The notes under the pieces were generated by a model. The model made no database searches. It had not been told where the DNA came from and saw only the letters and a program-made list of their open reading frames with translations. A stretch of 64,000 bases of DNA from CAZKWG01 sp964615375. Its GTDB lineage: Bacteria > Myxococcota_A > UBA796 > CAZKWG01. A program made the position numbers and the translations under genes. Every line of letters begins with the position of its first letter. Position 1 is the stretch's first letter. Location: NCBI GenBank assembly GCA_964615375.1, contig CAZTOW010000004.1, forward strand, positions 1 through 64,000. Direction: 5' to 3'. Below are positions 1 to 8,768 of this stretch, piece by piece.

Positions 1-542
1 GAAGGTGGCGCGCTTGCGCGCCACTCGCGCCGGATGAGGGTCGTCGGTTGGGTCGCCCCCGTAGATTGTCTCCTGGCACCAGCCCCACCCTCATCCGCCC
101 AAGCCGGTCTGGAGGACGGCCCTTCTCCCGCTCGCGGGAGAAGGGGAGGAGGGGCGATCCGTCCTCGCCGTCCTCCCACAGTTGGGGCTTCCTCCGCGAT
201 CGTCCTCCCCCCCCGCGCCGCCTCCCGACACAGACACACCTGCTCCTCCCGCCGCGCCCCGACGACAAACCTCCGCTGCGGCGGCCGCTCCCCCCAGCCC
301 GCCGTCTTCGGCAATCCACGCGCCCCGACCCCCGCCGCCTCCCGCTCGGCGATCAACAGCTGAAACTCCACGAACCACCGTCGAAACGCCCGCAACCCGG
401 TCCTCCCCCGCAGGCTCCGCGGCGCCTTCAGCCGCACCTGACCTGTCAGCTTCCCGGCCGTGAGCGGGCCCTTCGGCCAGCGGACACCGCCACGGGCGCT
501 CCCCTGGCTCCACAGCGGGGGCGGCGGCAGGAGGCGCTTCAT
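1..542 (-). CDS. Partial ORF at the left edge, last visible gene of the CIS operon
   Basis: The frame opens with ATG at 542, overlapping the preceding stop in an ATGA junction, and stays open to the window edge (180 codons). The first ~75 residues are basic and look protein-like (WPKGPLTAGK, FRRWFVEFQLLIAERE), with the strong G/C third-position bias of the neighbouring genes. Beyond that the frame becomes Arg/Gly/Pro-rich and passes through the hairpin at 121-144, so the distal part may be non-coding, frameshifted or altered by repeat insertion. No family is recognised. The stop-start coupling is the main support for it being a gene. Confidence 0.4.
   Translation of the reverse strand, partial: MKRLLPPPPLWSQGSARGGVRWPKGPLTAGKLTGQVRLKAPRSLRGRTGLRAFRRWFVEFQLLIAEREAAGVGARGLPKTAGWGERPPQRRFVVGARREEQVCLCREAARGGRTIAEEAPTVGGRRGRIAPPPLLPRAGEGPSSRPAWADEGGAGARRQSTGATQPTTLIRREWRASAPP
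121..144. repeat. Perfect hairpin, intergenic-repeat type
   Basis: Two 10-nt arms (121-130 and 135-144, left arm CCTTCTCCCG) are exact reverse complements around a CTCG loop. The surrounding text, with CCACCCTCATCC just upstream, resembles the dispersed CTCTCCCGC/GCGGGAGAG repeats of many proteobacterial genomes. No T-run follows, so it is not a classic intrinsic terminator. Its presence inside the open frame of the edge ORF casts doubt on that ORF's distal part. Confidence 0.6.
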
Positions 543-661
543 CGGAGCCCCCTCAGGTCCTGCTCGCGGGCCCGCTCGCGCTCGTCCTCGAGCAGGAGGG
601 CGGCCAGGGCGCGGATCAGCTTCGCGCGGGTGGCGGGATCCAGGCTGGCGAGGCGGCTCAT
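539..661 (-). CDS. 40-aa protein of the CIS operon
   Basis: This 40-residue ORF has ATGA stop-start overlaps at both ends (658-661 with the upstream gene, 539-542 with the downstream ORF). That pattern is shared by almost every gene of this operon and is the main reason to accept it. The sequence is one predicted amphipathic, highly charged helix (LASLDPATRAKLIRALAALL followed by Glu/Arg-rich turns). No signal peptide or membrane segment is present. It may be a small adaptor or coiled-coil peptide, but no family is recognised. Confidence 0.5.
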   Translation of the reverse strand: MSRLASLDPATRAKLIRALAALLLEDERERAREQDLRGLR

Positions 662-2166
662 TCGCCCTCCGGGACGACGCTGGGGTCGGGGCTGCTGGGG
701 CTGTCGGCCCCAGGGGTGGGGGTGGGGCCGGACTGGCCGGGCCAGTAGTCGGCGCGCTCGCGGGGGACCGGGGTCCACAGCTCGGGAAGGCGGCGGAGGC
801 CCAGCAGGAGGGCCAGCAGCACCACCGCCCCGGCGCCCAGCGTCACGGCCTGGGCCAGCGCGCGGTGGGCCAGGAGACCGGTCTGCTCCCCAGGGCCCGC
901 CGGCCCCACGATCACCACGGGCGAGCGGCTGGACATCAGGCCCGCGGTGAAGCCCCAGTCCCGCGGCCCCAGCCCCGCCCCGCCCAGGCCGGCGCTCAGG
1001 TTCAACCAGCGATCCTCCCCCTCGCGCACCTGGACGAAGAGCCGGTCGGGCCGGGAGAGCACGCTGGCCAGGGCGGCGCGCGTCTCGGCGAGCGCCCGGG
1101 GTCGCGGCTGGTCGGGCTGACCGGCCTCCAGCCGCGCCAGGGCCTCTTCGATCTGCCAGGCGGGGACGATCAGCACGACCAGCTCCTCGCCCCCGCTCTG
1201 GAGGGTGGGGAAGCTGCGCGGCACGCGGGCCAGCAGGTCCAGGAGCCCGCGCGGCGCCTCGCCGGCCTCGGGGAAGAGGGGCTCGTCCGCCAGCAGGGTC
1301 TCGCCGTCCAGGCTCAGATCGACGCGCACGTCCTCGTCGGAGCCCGCCGGGCCCAGGGTGAGCGTGAGCTCGGACCAGCGCTGGGGAGCCCGCGGCGCGG
1401 CCCCGTCCTCCAGCACCAGCGGGAGACGCCGATCCTCACCGACCGGGGCGCCGGGCCGCTCCTCGGGCCCGCAGGAGCGCAGGCTGGCCCCCCACACGTC
1501 TGAGGGCACCAGGTCCAGGCTCCCCTCTCCTCGCCCGCTCGCCTCCCGGGCGCCCTCGGCCGCGCCCAGCAGGCAGGCGTCGGCGGGGCCCAGGAGGGCG
1601 GGGACGGGGTCTCGCTGGCCGCCGAAGGACTTGCGATCGGGGCGCCCGCCGTCGGGAGGATCGAGGAGGAAGGCCTGTCGCAGGCTGGCGGCGTCGCGGC
1701 CCGTCCAGCTCCGCCCCACCTTGTGCTCCATGCACAGCTCCATGGCCAGCTGGGTGCGGACGATCTGCTGGTGGCGGGCGGTGGCCTCGCCCTGGACGCG
1801 CACGGCCAGGTGCCGTGGATCCACCATGGGTTGTAGCAGCACCTGGGGCTCGCCCTCGCCCAGGGCCACGCGCAGGCTCTCCGGGCCGGGGGCCCCTGAG
1901 CCCGGAGGCAGCGAGCCCGGGGGGCGCGTGACCAGGATGACCAGCGCGCTGGACAGGCCGCCGGCCAGGGCCTCGGCCTCCATCACGCCCAGCCCGTCGG
2001 GGGCCTTGGCCGGGCCGCAGCTGGTGCTCATGCTGGCGTGAGGCCGCCAGGCGAAGCCCCGCTCCGCGGCCGGCACGTCGTCCAGGACGCTCAGCGCGCC
2101 CAGATCGTAGAGCCCGCTGAGCCGCGGGGTGGCCAGCGCCAGCCCGGCCAGGAGGATCGCGCTCAT
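658..2166 (-). CDS. Exported protein with C-terminal membrane anchor, CIS operon
   Basis: A 502-aa protein that starts at ATG 2166, in ATGA overlap with the upstream gene. The N-terminus (MSAILLAGLALATP) looks like a short signal peptide. A ~400-residue, probably extracytoplasmic, region follows. Near residues 450-470 a hydrophobic stretch (TLGAGAVVLLALLLGL) is followed by Arg and a Pro/Ser-rich acidic tail that would lie in the cytoplasm. The layout is that of a bitopic protein with a large N-terminal periplasmic domain. No family is recognised. Co-transcription with baseplate genes suggests an envelope-anchoring or gating role, which is inference. Confidence 0.75.
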   Translation of the reverse strand: MSAILLAGLALATPRLSGLYDLGALSVLDDVPAAERGFAWRPHASMSTSCGPAKAPDGLGVMEAEALAGGLSSALVILVTRPPGSLPPGSGAPGPESLRVALGEGEPQVLLQPMVDPRHLAVRVQGEATARHQQIVRTQLAMELCMEHKVGRSWTGRDAASLRQAFLLDPPDGGRPDRKSFGGQRDPVPALLGPADACLLGAAEGAREASGRGEGSLDLVPSDVWGASLRSCGPEERPGAPVGEDRRLPLVLEDGAAPRAPQRWSELTLTLGPAGSDEDVRVDLSLDGETLLADEPLFPEAGEAPRGLLDLLARVPRSFPTLQSGGEELVVLIVPAWQIEEALARLEAGQPDQPRPRALAETRAALASVLSRPDRLFVQVREGEDRWLNLSAGLGGAGLGPRDWGFTAGLMSSRSPVVIVGPAGPGEQTGLLAHRALAQAVTLGAGAVVLLALLLGLRRLPELWTPVPRERADYWPGQSGPTPTPGADSPSSPDPSVVPEGE

Positions 2167-3596
2167 GATCCCACCTCGCAGTAGTCCTCGAGCTGGGGCG
2201 GGCGCGGCGGCTGGGGCTCCTCCCCCGCGCGCACGGCCTCGCCGATCTCCAGCTCGAAGGCCCGCGCCACGCCCTCCGAGCTCAGCACCAGGATGTCGCC
2301 GTGCATCAGCTCCAGCGTGGCCGTGCGGGCGTCCATCACCTGCAGAGAGGCGGCCGGGACCCTGCGCTCCCAGCGCCAGGTCCGCGGGGTGCCCGCCCGC
2401 GAGCCCCCGGGTGGAGGGAAGGCGCGCAGCACGACCACGCGCCGGGTCTGGACCTCGCCGCCGCGCAGGGCCGTGGTCTCGCGGTTGCCCCGCACGGTCA
2501 CCGTGATCCGCTCCTCCTGGGGGGCGCGGGTGCGCGGATCGGGGAGGAAGGCGGCGTCTCCCAGGACGTGGCTGGAGAGCGGCTGCGGATCGCGATCCCA
2601 GAGCGGGCGCACGGGATCGTCCAGCTCGCCGATGCGCGGGTCCAGCACCGGCACCAACCAGGGGTGGATCTGGCGGGTGCGGCGCACGGAGAGCGGGTCC
2701 AGGCGCAGGGCGCCCTCGGGCGGGGCGTCGAAGGCGCGGGCCCCCTGCTCGGACGGGGCGTCGTGCCCGCCGGCTGGCACCACCTCGTGCAGCAGGCAGT
2801 GGCGGGCGACGACGCGCGGGGGAGGCCAGATCACGGCCGCCCAGGCGCAGAGGCAGAGCGAGGCCAGCATGGCCAGCGAGAAGCCCGGCGCGCCGAAGAG
2901 GGGCTCGGAGAGGCGCAGGAGCAGGGCCAGGACCCCGCTGGGACCGGCCAGGGCCAGGAGCCAGGGGAAGGCCGCGCGCCGCCAGGGGCGCCCGTCCCGC
3001 CGACCCGCGGCGCGGCGCTGGGCGCTGTGCTGGGGGCGACCGAGGCAGAGGCTCACGACCCCGAAGCCCAGCCCGCAGAGCAGCGGGAGCTGCGCCGAGG
3101 CCGGCAGGAGCGCGCCCAGCCCGAAGGCCAGGGCCGGCGCCCCCAACATGAGCGCCAGCGGCCCCAGCCCGCCGCCCTCCTGGGGATCCCAGGCGGTGGC
3201 CCCGTCCGCCCGGCCCAGCAGGAGCAGCAGCGCCGCCAGCGCCGTGAGGCCGGCGGCCAGCCCCAGCGTCTCCAGCGCCCCGCCCGCCCCCGCGTCCCGC
3301 CACAGCAGCAGGGCCGCCGGGCTGAGCGCCGCCCCGACCCGGCGCAGCAGGCCCTCGCCCCGGGCCCGCCGCACCCGCAGCATGGGGTGGGGGCCGTCGC
3401 CGATGCTCCGACCGCGCAGCAGCGCCGCCAGCCCCAGCGTCAGCGCGCACCAGGGTCCCAGATCCTCCCGTCCCAGCGGCGATCCCCGCGGGACCAGGGC
3501 CTGGGCCACCACCAGGGCCCACCACAGGGCCAGCAGGGGCAGGGCGCCCCGACCCTGGCGCTGCAGGCGGCCGATCGCGGCGCGGACGGCGCTCAT
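2163..3596 (-). CDS. Polytopic membrane protein, CIS operon
   Basis: A 477-aa protein that starts at ATG 3596, overlapping the upstream TGA. Residues ~18-256 hold about seven or eight hydrophobic segments (for example near 20-35, 107-127, 143-160, 168-185, 210-228 and 237-256) separated by Arg-rich loops. The C-terminal ~220 residues are soluble, predicted beta-rich, and contain the segments ITVTVRGNRETTALRGGEV and LELMHGDILVLSSEG. The family is not recognised. The C-terminal domain could dock the cytoplasmic baseplate to the membrane, which is inference from genomic context only. Confidence 0.75.
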   Translation of the reverse strand: MSAVRAAIGRLQRQGRGALPLLALWWALVVAQALVPRGSPLGREDLGPWCALTLGLAALLRGRSIGDGPHPMLRVRRARGEGLLRRVGAALSPAALLLWRDAGAGGALETLGLAAGLTALAALLLLLGRADGATAWDPQEGGGLGPLALMLGAPALAFGLGALLPASAQLPLLCGLGFGVVSLCLGRPQHSAQRRAAGRRDGRPWRRAAFPWLLALAGPSGVLALLLRLSEPLFGAPGFSLAMLASLCLCAWAAVIWPPPRVVARHCLLHEVVPAGGHDAPSEQGARAFDAPPEGALRLDPLSVRRTRQIHPWLVPVLDPRIGELDDPVRPLWDRDPQPLSSHVLGDAAFLPDPRTRAPQEERITVTVRGNRETTALRGGEVQTRRVVVLRAFPPPGGSRAGTPRTWRWERRVPAASLQVMDARTATLELMHGDILVLSSEGVARAFELEIGEAVRAGEEPQPPRPPQLEDYCEVGS

Positions 3597-6253
3597 GGGC
3601 TCCCTCCCGGGGTCGAGCCCTGGCGCGCCAGGGCGACCACCCGGGCCTCCACCGCCCGCCGCGCCTCGTCCACGCCCTTCGTGCAGGGATAGTCCAGCTC
3701 TCCCTCGGGGAGATCGCCGTTCGGGTGCAGATAGGGGCGGACGGCCTCGCACCAGGGGCTGGCCTCGCCGCCCGCGGCCAGGGCCTCCACCCGGGCCCGC
3801 CAGCGCTCCCGCCACTGGTGGCGCTCCAGGCTCGCGTCGCCGGTCACCCGCAGCATCTCCTCGACCAGACACTCGGCCGCCACCGCCTGGCAGGCGGCCA
3901 GCCCGCGGGCCCCGCCGTAGCGCTCCAGGCTCCGGGCCGACTCCGCCGCCAGCCCGGCGCTCCCGCCCGCCACCCGGCTCCCCTCCCCCCGCTCCCCGGC
4001 CCAGGCCGCGGACGCCGCGCCGTCGGCCAGCAGGGCCGGCTCGCCCTCGTCCAGATAGCCCTGGGCGATCAGGTTGAAGGCGCAGATCTGCTCGTCGGCA
4101 GGCGCGGTCCAGCCCTCCCGCTCGCCCCCGTTCCAGGGCAGGCGCAGGCGGTCCAGGCCCCCACCCTGCGGGCTCGAGGGCGCCGATGGGTCCAGGCAGA
4201 TGGACAGGTCCGTGCCCAGGGTCAGCGGGCTCTGGCCGGGCGCCGCGATCCGGTAGCGGGTCGCGCAGACCTGTCCACAGATCTGCTGCTCTGCCGAGGG
4301 CCATCCCGTGAGTGAGGGCTCACTCAGCAGCGGGTGGGCCGGCGTGTACAGCGCGAGCGCGTCGGAGAGCAGGCGCCAGCAGGGCCCCGCGTCCATCCCG
4401 GCGCGCAGGCGGCGCAGGCCGGCGTCCAGCACGAGCTGGCTGCCCGTCCCGCCCTGGTCGTAGGACCCGGGCACGGGCAGGCCCAGATCCCAGTCCACCA
4501 GCACAGACGCCCGCTCCCGGCCGCTCAGCGCGGCGTGGCAGCCCCAGACCCCCAGATCCCCGGCCCCACCCCCGAAGCGGGCCCGGGTGTAGCGCGTCAC
4601 CAGAGGCCCGCGCGCCGCCCCCGAGAGCGCCAGCCAGGCCTCCGAGGCGGGCGCGGGCGCAGGCTGATCGCAGAGGCCCTCATAGGTGCTGGCCGAGAGC
4701 GCGCCCTCACGGAGCCCGGCCTGGAAGCAGCCCTGGAGCTCCGGCCCCAGCCCGGCGGAGACCACGGCCCCCACCGCGCTCTGCAGGGCCCCGGCCTCGT
4801 CCACGTCCCCGCCGACGTGCGCCGCGACCACCGCCCCGGTCACCCGGGCGGAGAGCGCCTCGCGGCCCCGCGCGCAGCGCTCGTCCAGCTCCCCCACCAG
4901 CGCCCGAAGCCCGCGGATGGACAGATCGGGGTCGCGCAGGAAGCGGTCGGGGTCGCCCAGGTGCCCGTCGGAGCCCTTCGCCGCGTAGGTCCAGGGCTGG
5001 CCCAGCACCTCGAAGCAGGCCTGGGAGGCGGCGAGCTCGGCGTAGTCCCAACCCTTCCAGGCTAGATTATCTAGCTGCCTGTCGGCGAGCCCGCACCAGG
5101 CGCTCTGGAGCTCGCCCTCGGGACCCGGCTCGGCGCAGGTGACGGCGTCGGGGGAGACCCCGCTGGCCAGGGCGTCGATGTGGCAGCGCAGGCGGCTGAC
5201 GAAGGCCTGATGATCGGCGGAGCAGAGGGAGAGCACGGGCTGGGCGGCGGGCTCGGGGAGCTCTGGCGCGGCCTGAAGCCGGGGCCGGGTGGCCAGCCAC
5301 ACGCTGGAGCCCACCAGGCCGACCACGCAGAGCACGCCGCCGCTGAGCGTGATCGCCGCCCGGAGCTGGGCCCGCCAGGCCACGCCCACGTCGCGCTCGG
5401 CCAGGGTGAAGGGGAGGATCTCGGTGGGGCTGGGCGGCCAGGGCGTGAGCGCGCGGGTGAGCCAGCCGGGGAGCGCCCAGCCCACGCGCCCGCCGGGGAG
5501 CCCGAGCGCGGGGCCCGGCTCCACGCTCCGGGCCGTGGGGGGATCGCCCGCGTCGGAGGCGGCCAGATTCAACCAGCGGTGGAGAGGCAGGGCCTCGCGC
5601 TCGGGCGGGCGGGGCAGGCGCTCGGGGGCCACCAGGGCGCCGCGCCCGGCCAGGACCTCGCCCCGCCGCTCCAGGCTGGCCCGCGCGATCAGGATCAGCG
5701 AGCGCCGCGCGGGCAGGCCGTCGTCCTCCTCGACCTCGGCGCGGGCGGGGCCCGGCTGCTCGGGCGCCCAGCCGTCGTCCAGCCAGCGCCCGGCGCCCCT
5801 GCCCTCGGCCCCCGGCCCCAGGCTCCCCTCGGCCAGCGCCGCGCGGGCCGTGCCCGGCGGGTAGACCGACGCCCGGCTGGCCAGGGCGGGGGGCCACTCC
5901 AGCACGATCACGGGGCTCCAACGCCCGCTCCCTGAGCTCCCATCCTCCGCCGAGCCCAGCTCCAGCCCCTCCCACCACATCGCCTCGTTGGCCGCGTCGC
6001 ACAGCGCGGCGACGAGCGGCGGGCTGCGGTCCGGCGGCCCCAGCGGCCCGGCCTCCAGCCAGGCGGGTGAGAGCGTCACCCACAAGCCCACCAGCCCCCG
6101 CGGCGCCTCGCGCCAGATCAGGTAGATCCCGGGGTCCGCCCCGTCCGAGGGCCCTGGCCCCGCCCCGCTCCGGGCGGCGTCCAGCGCGGCGCGCGCGCCG
6201 GCCCCCGGGCTCTCCGGGTCGAAGGGGAAGGGGCCTCGCAGGTGGTAGCTCAC
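3593..6253 (-). CDS. Bitopic membrane protein with large Cys-rich C-terminal domain, CIS operon
   Basis: The frame starts at GTG 6253, in GTGA overlap with the upstream gene, giving 886 aa. Residues 1-295 look soluble and contain Trp- and Pro-rich segments. A single strong membrane helix lies at about 300-321 (ITLSGGVLCVVGLVGSSVWL). The remaining ~560 residues hold many cysteines, consistent with disulfides in the periplasm. Size and layout (cytoplasmic N-domain, one helix, large periplasmic domain) resemble those of an anchor protein such as TssM of type VI secretion, but no sequence similarity to TssM was recognised. A CTAG-N5-CTAG palindrome lies inside the gene at 5062-5074. Confidence 0.75.
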   Translation of the reverse strand: MSYHLRGPFPFDPESPGAGARAALDAARSGAGPGPSDGADPGIYLIWREAPRGLVGLWVTLSPAWLEAGPLGPPDRSPPLVAALCDAANEAMWWEGLELGSAEDGSSGSGRWSPVIVLEWPPALASRASVYPPGTARAALAEGSLGPGAEGRGAGRWLDDGWAPEQPGPARAEVEEDDGLPARRSLILIARASLERRGEVLAGRGALVAPERLPRPPEREALPLHRWLNLAASDAGDPPTARSVEPGPALGLPGGRVGWALPGWLTRALTPWPPSPTEILPFTLAERDVGVAWRAQLRAAITLSGGVLCVVGLVGSSVWLATRPRLQAAPELPEPAAQPVLSLCSADHQAFVSRLRCHIDALASGVSPDAVTCAEPGPEGELQSAWCGLADRQLDNLAWKGWDYAELAASQACFEVLGQPWTYAAKGSDGHLGDPDRFLRDPDLSIRGLRALVGELDERCARGREALSARVTGAVVAAHVGGDVDEAGALQSAVGAVVSAGLGPELQGCFQAGLREGALSASTYEGLCDQPAPAPASEAWLALSGAARGPLVTRYTRARFGGGAGDLGVWGCHAALSGRERASVLVDWDLGLPVPGSYDQGGTGSQLVLDAGLRRLRAGMDAGPCWRLLSDALALYTPAHPLLSEPSLTGWPSAEQQICGQVCATRYRIAAPGQSPLTLGTDLSICLDPSAPSSPQGGGLDRLRLPWNGGEREGWTAPADEQICAFNLIAQGYLDEGEPALLADGAASAAWAGERGEGSRVAGGSAGLAAESARSLERYGGARGLAACQAVAAECLVEEMLRVTGDASLERHQWRERWRARVEALAAGGEASPWCEAVRPYLHPNGDLPEGELDYPCTKGVDEARRAVEARVVALARQGSTPGGSP
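5062..5074. other. CTAG-N5-CTAG palindromic motif, copy a
   Basis: CTAG, ATTAT, CTAG. Exact copy with 5-nt spacing, inside the 886-aa gene. See the finding on this motif. Confidence 0.5.
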
Positions 6254-7878
6254 CGCGCCCCTCCTTCCCGCGCGACCAGCACCAGGGCCTGCTGGCGCAG
6301 GAGCTCGATCTGCTCGCGCTCCAGCCAGGCCCACTCGGCGACGCTGGCCCCGGGGCCCCCGTCCTCGGTGGGCTCGGCCTCGTCGCCGGGCAGGGGGCGG
6401 CGCACCAGATCCAGCTCGCCCGACTCCACCGTGGCTTGTACCTGCCCGGTGCGCCGATAGGGGATGGGGGTGGTCGCCGCGGGGTCGGCGCTGACGCGCT
6501 CGGTGGCCAGCCAGCCGCGCAGGGCCTCGCCCTCCACCCGCGCCACCCACACGCCGGGAGCGCCCTGAGCCTCGGGCGGCGGGCCCACCGGCACCCACAC
6601 GTCCAGGCGGCTGTTCTGGGCGAGCCCGGGGCGGCCGGGGTCCAGCGAGCCCAGGCGCGCGCCCAGGCGAAGCTCCACCGGGAGCAGCCCTGTATCAAGC
6701 TGTAACGTCAGTGTTTCACCAGAGCTGCCCGCGAGATCGCGCAGGCGCTGGGTGCCGACCCCGTAGCGGGCGCGCCGGGTGGGGCGGGCGTAGGTCAGGC
6801 GGTGGGCGACGCGACCGGACAGCAGCCAGGCGCCGACCCGGCTCATGCGGCGCTCGGCGAGGCGGCTGGCCTCGGCGGTCTCGGGGGCGGCCTCGCGCCA
6901 GCGCCCGAGCTGGGCCTGGACCAGGGCGAGGGCCTGGGCCATGGTCAGCACGTCGGGCAGGCGGATCCGGCCCAGCACCACCCAGCGCTCCTGGCCCGAG
7001 AGGCGCGGGTCGGCCGGGGGCGGCTCGCCCTGGGGCCAGGCCAGGGTGTCCAGGCGCTCCAGCCCGTTCAGCACGTCCAGATCGGCGGAGAAGAGGCTGA
7101 TGACGGTGAGCTCCAGCTCGCTGGCGCAGGGGGAGAGCGCCTGCTGGCAGCGCAGGCACCAGGCCCCGGGCTCAGGCGGAGGCTCGGCCGCGTAGAGCTG
7201 GCCGCAGGGCTCACCCCAGAGCGTCGGGTTGTCGCAGGCGATCACGCGAAGGTCGGGGCCGAGGCGGCCGGAGACGCTGGCGGGGCCGGCGCCGGGGGCC
7301 AGGCGCAGGAGCTCGCCCAGCTTCGCGGGGATGCGGGTGGGGAAGATGCGCCGGTCGCGGAGCCCGAGGGCGGCCAGCCCGGCGAGGCCCAGGCTCCACA
7401 GGCCCAGCGGAGCTTCCCAGGACCCGGACCAGCCGGGCAGCAGGAGCGCGCCGCGCAGGTAGGGGTTGCCCGGGGCCCCGCCCACCTGGCAGGCGCTCAC
7501 GGGCCCGGCGTCCACGGCCGCGGCGACCAGGCTCCCGCCCAGCTCGCCCGTGCAGATCCCGGCAAAGCGCGTCTCCACCAGGGTCCCCAGCAGGCTCAGC
7601 GCCCCGGCGCTCAGGCCCAGGGCCCAGAGCAGGGCGCGCAGGGGGCGGCGCTCGTCCAGCAGCCAGGTCTGGCGGGCCACGCTCCAGCCGGTGATCGCGC
7701 CCACCGCCCCCAGGCTCAGGGCCAGCTCCAAGGTCGACCAGGGGCGGCCCACGGCCGGGGCGCCCAGCACCCTCCAGGCCAGGAACCAGGCGCTCCCCGC
7801 GGCCAGCAGGGGCAACCCCGACTCCAGGGCGCCCTCCTCGGCGCGCCAGAGCCCCGCGCTCTCCAGCGGCCCGCTCAC
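6250..7878 (-). CDS. Membrane protein with four N-terminal helices and Cys-pair domain, CIS operon
   Basis: The frame starts at GTG 7878 (GTGA overlap), giving 542 aa. Hydrophobic segments lie near residues 20-39, 50-68, 83-101 and 157-173. A soluble ~360-residue C-terminal region follows. Its first part carries a Cys-rich patch with spacing like a metal- or disulfide-binding knuckle (CDNPTLWGEPC, then WCLRCQQALSPC). Later segments are Arg-rich and then beta-rich. No family is recognised. The gene sits between baseplate-type genes and other membrane genes, so a membrane-docking role is plausible but unproven. Confidence 0.72.
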   Translation of the reverse strand: MSGPLESAGLWRAEEGALESGLPLLAAGSAWFLAWRVLGAPAVGRPWSTLELALSLGAVGAITGWSVARQTWLLDERRPLRALLWALGLSAGALSLLGTLVETRFAGICTGELGGSLVAAAVDAGPVSACQVGGAPGNPYLRGALLLPGWSGSWEAPLGLWSLGLAGLAALGLRDRRIFPTRIPAKLGELLRLAPGAGPASVSGRLGPDLRVIACDNPTLWGEPCGQLYAAEPPPEPGAWCLRCQQALSPCASELELTVISLFSADLDVLNGLERLDTLAWPQGEPPPADPRLSGQERWVVLGRIRLPDVLTMAQALALVQAQLGRWREAAPETAEASRLAERRMSRVGAWLLSGRVAHRLTYARPTRRARYGVGTQRLRDLAGSSGETLTLQLDTGLLPVELRLGARLGSLDPGRPGLAQNSRLDVWVPVGPPPEAQGAPGVWVARVEGEALRGWLATERVSADPAATTPIPYRRTGQVQATVESGELDLVRRPLPGDEAEPTEDGGPGASVAEWAWLEREQIELLRQQALVLVAREGGAR

Positions 7879-8768
7879 CGGCTCCCCCCGCCCTCGAGCT
7901 CGACGGCGCGGTAGGGCCCGGCCCCCTCGCCCGACCCGGTGATCTGGAGGAGCTCTGTAGCGGCCCGCTCCACAGAGCCGCGCAGGATGCCGTAGAGGCT
8001 GCCCAGCAGGCGGACGCGGTCGCGGGTGGTGGTGGCCCGGGAGCCCAGGTCCAGGCGGGCGGCGGTGAGCGCGCTGGACGCCACGGTCTGGTAGCGCACC
8101 CAGCTCCGGCCCAGCACCTGGCGGTCCCAGACGGAGCCCTCGGGCTCGGCGTTCCACACGGCCTGCTCCACCTTGGAGAGGCGCCGGGCGATCTGGGTGA
8201 GGGCGGGGTGCTCGGGCTGCCAGAGGCGGTGCAGGTCGGTGGCCCAGTCCACCCCGTTGCCCACGCTGGCGGCCAGCGGGAGCTGTCCGGCGCGCCCGGC
8301 GAGCTCGGGCCGCACGAAGCCCAGGCGCACGGACAGGCCCTCGCGCGCCACGGTGACACCACCGGCGGCGCAAAACGGATCCAGCCGGGGCACGATGACC
8401 AGCTGCCCGCGCACGGCGGGGCCGGCGCTGGTGGGCCAGGGCGCGCGCAGGGGCTCGTCTACGGTGACGAGGTGGCGGGCGCCGCCGGGGTCTACGACGA
8501 TGGCGCGGCCGGGGCTGACGGTGATCCCGCTCTGGGCGGCGCTGGGGCGGCGGGCGCCAGGGGGGCCGGACGGCGACCACTCCCCCTCCGGCTCCAGACC
8601 CTCCAGCACGAGGCCGGGGGCGCCGGGGCAGACGGCGTCCAGCCAGGCCGTGACCAGGCGCGCCGGGGCCTCGGCCAGGGCCGTGAGGCTGCCCAGATCC
8701 AGCACCGCCCCGTCCCGGGGGGCGAAGCGGGCGGTGGGCTTGGAGTCGGAGGGGTCGCGGGGGCTCAT
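7875..8768 (-). CDS. Hypothetical protein directly downstream of the baseplate genes
   Basis: A 297-aa protein. ATG 8768 overlaps the previous stop (ATGA), and its own stop overlaps the GTG of the next gene. No signal peptide or membrane helix is visible. The middle is beta-rich with a segment of the type GITVSPGRAIVVDPGGARHLVTV, and the C-terminal third is helical (ALTQIARRLSKVEQAVW, then an Arg-rich helix). Position after the gp6/gp7-like genes suggests a baseplate accessory or an adaptor to the downstream membrane proteins. No family is recognised. Confidence 0.65.
   Translation of the reverse strand: MSPRDPSDSKPTARFAPRDGAVLDLGSLTALAEAPARLVTAWLDAVCPGAPGLVLEGLEPEGEWSPSGPPGARRPSAAQSGITVSPGRAIVVDPGGARHLVTVDEPLRAPWPTSAGPAVRGQLVIVPRLDPFCAAGGVTVAREGLSVRLGFVRPELAGRAGQLPLAASVGNGVDWATDLHRLWQPEHPALTQIARRLSKVEQAVWNAEPEGSVWDRQVLGRSWVRYQTVASSALTAARLDLGSRATTTRDRVRLLGSLYGILRGSVERAATELLQITGSGEGAGPYRAVELEGGGSR

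Noticed and set aside
121..144. Intrinsic terminator at the left edge
   Set aside because: The hairpin is perfect but has no following T-run and resembles dispersed genomic repeats.
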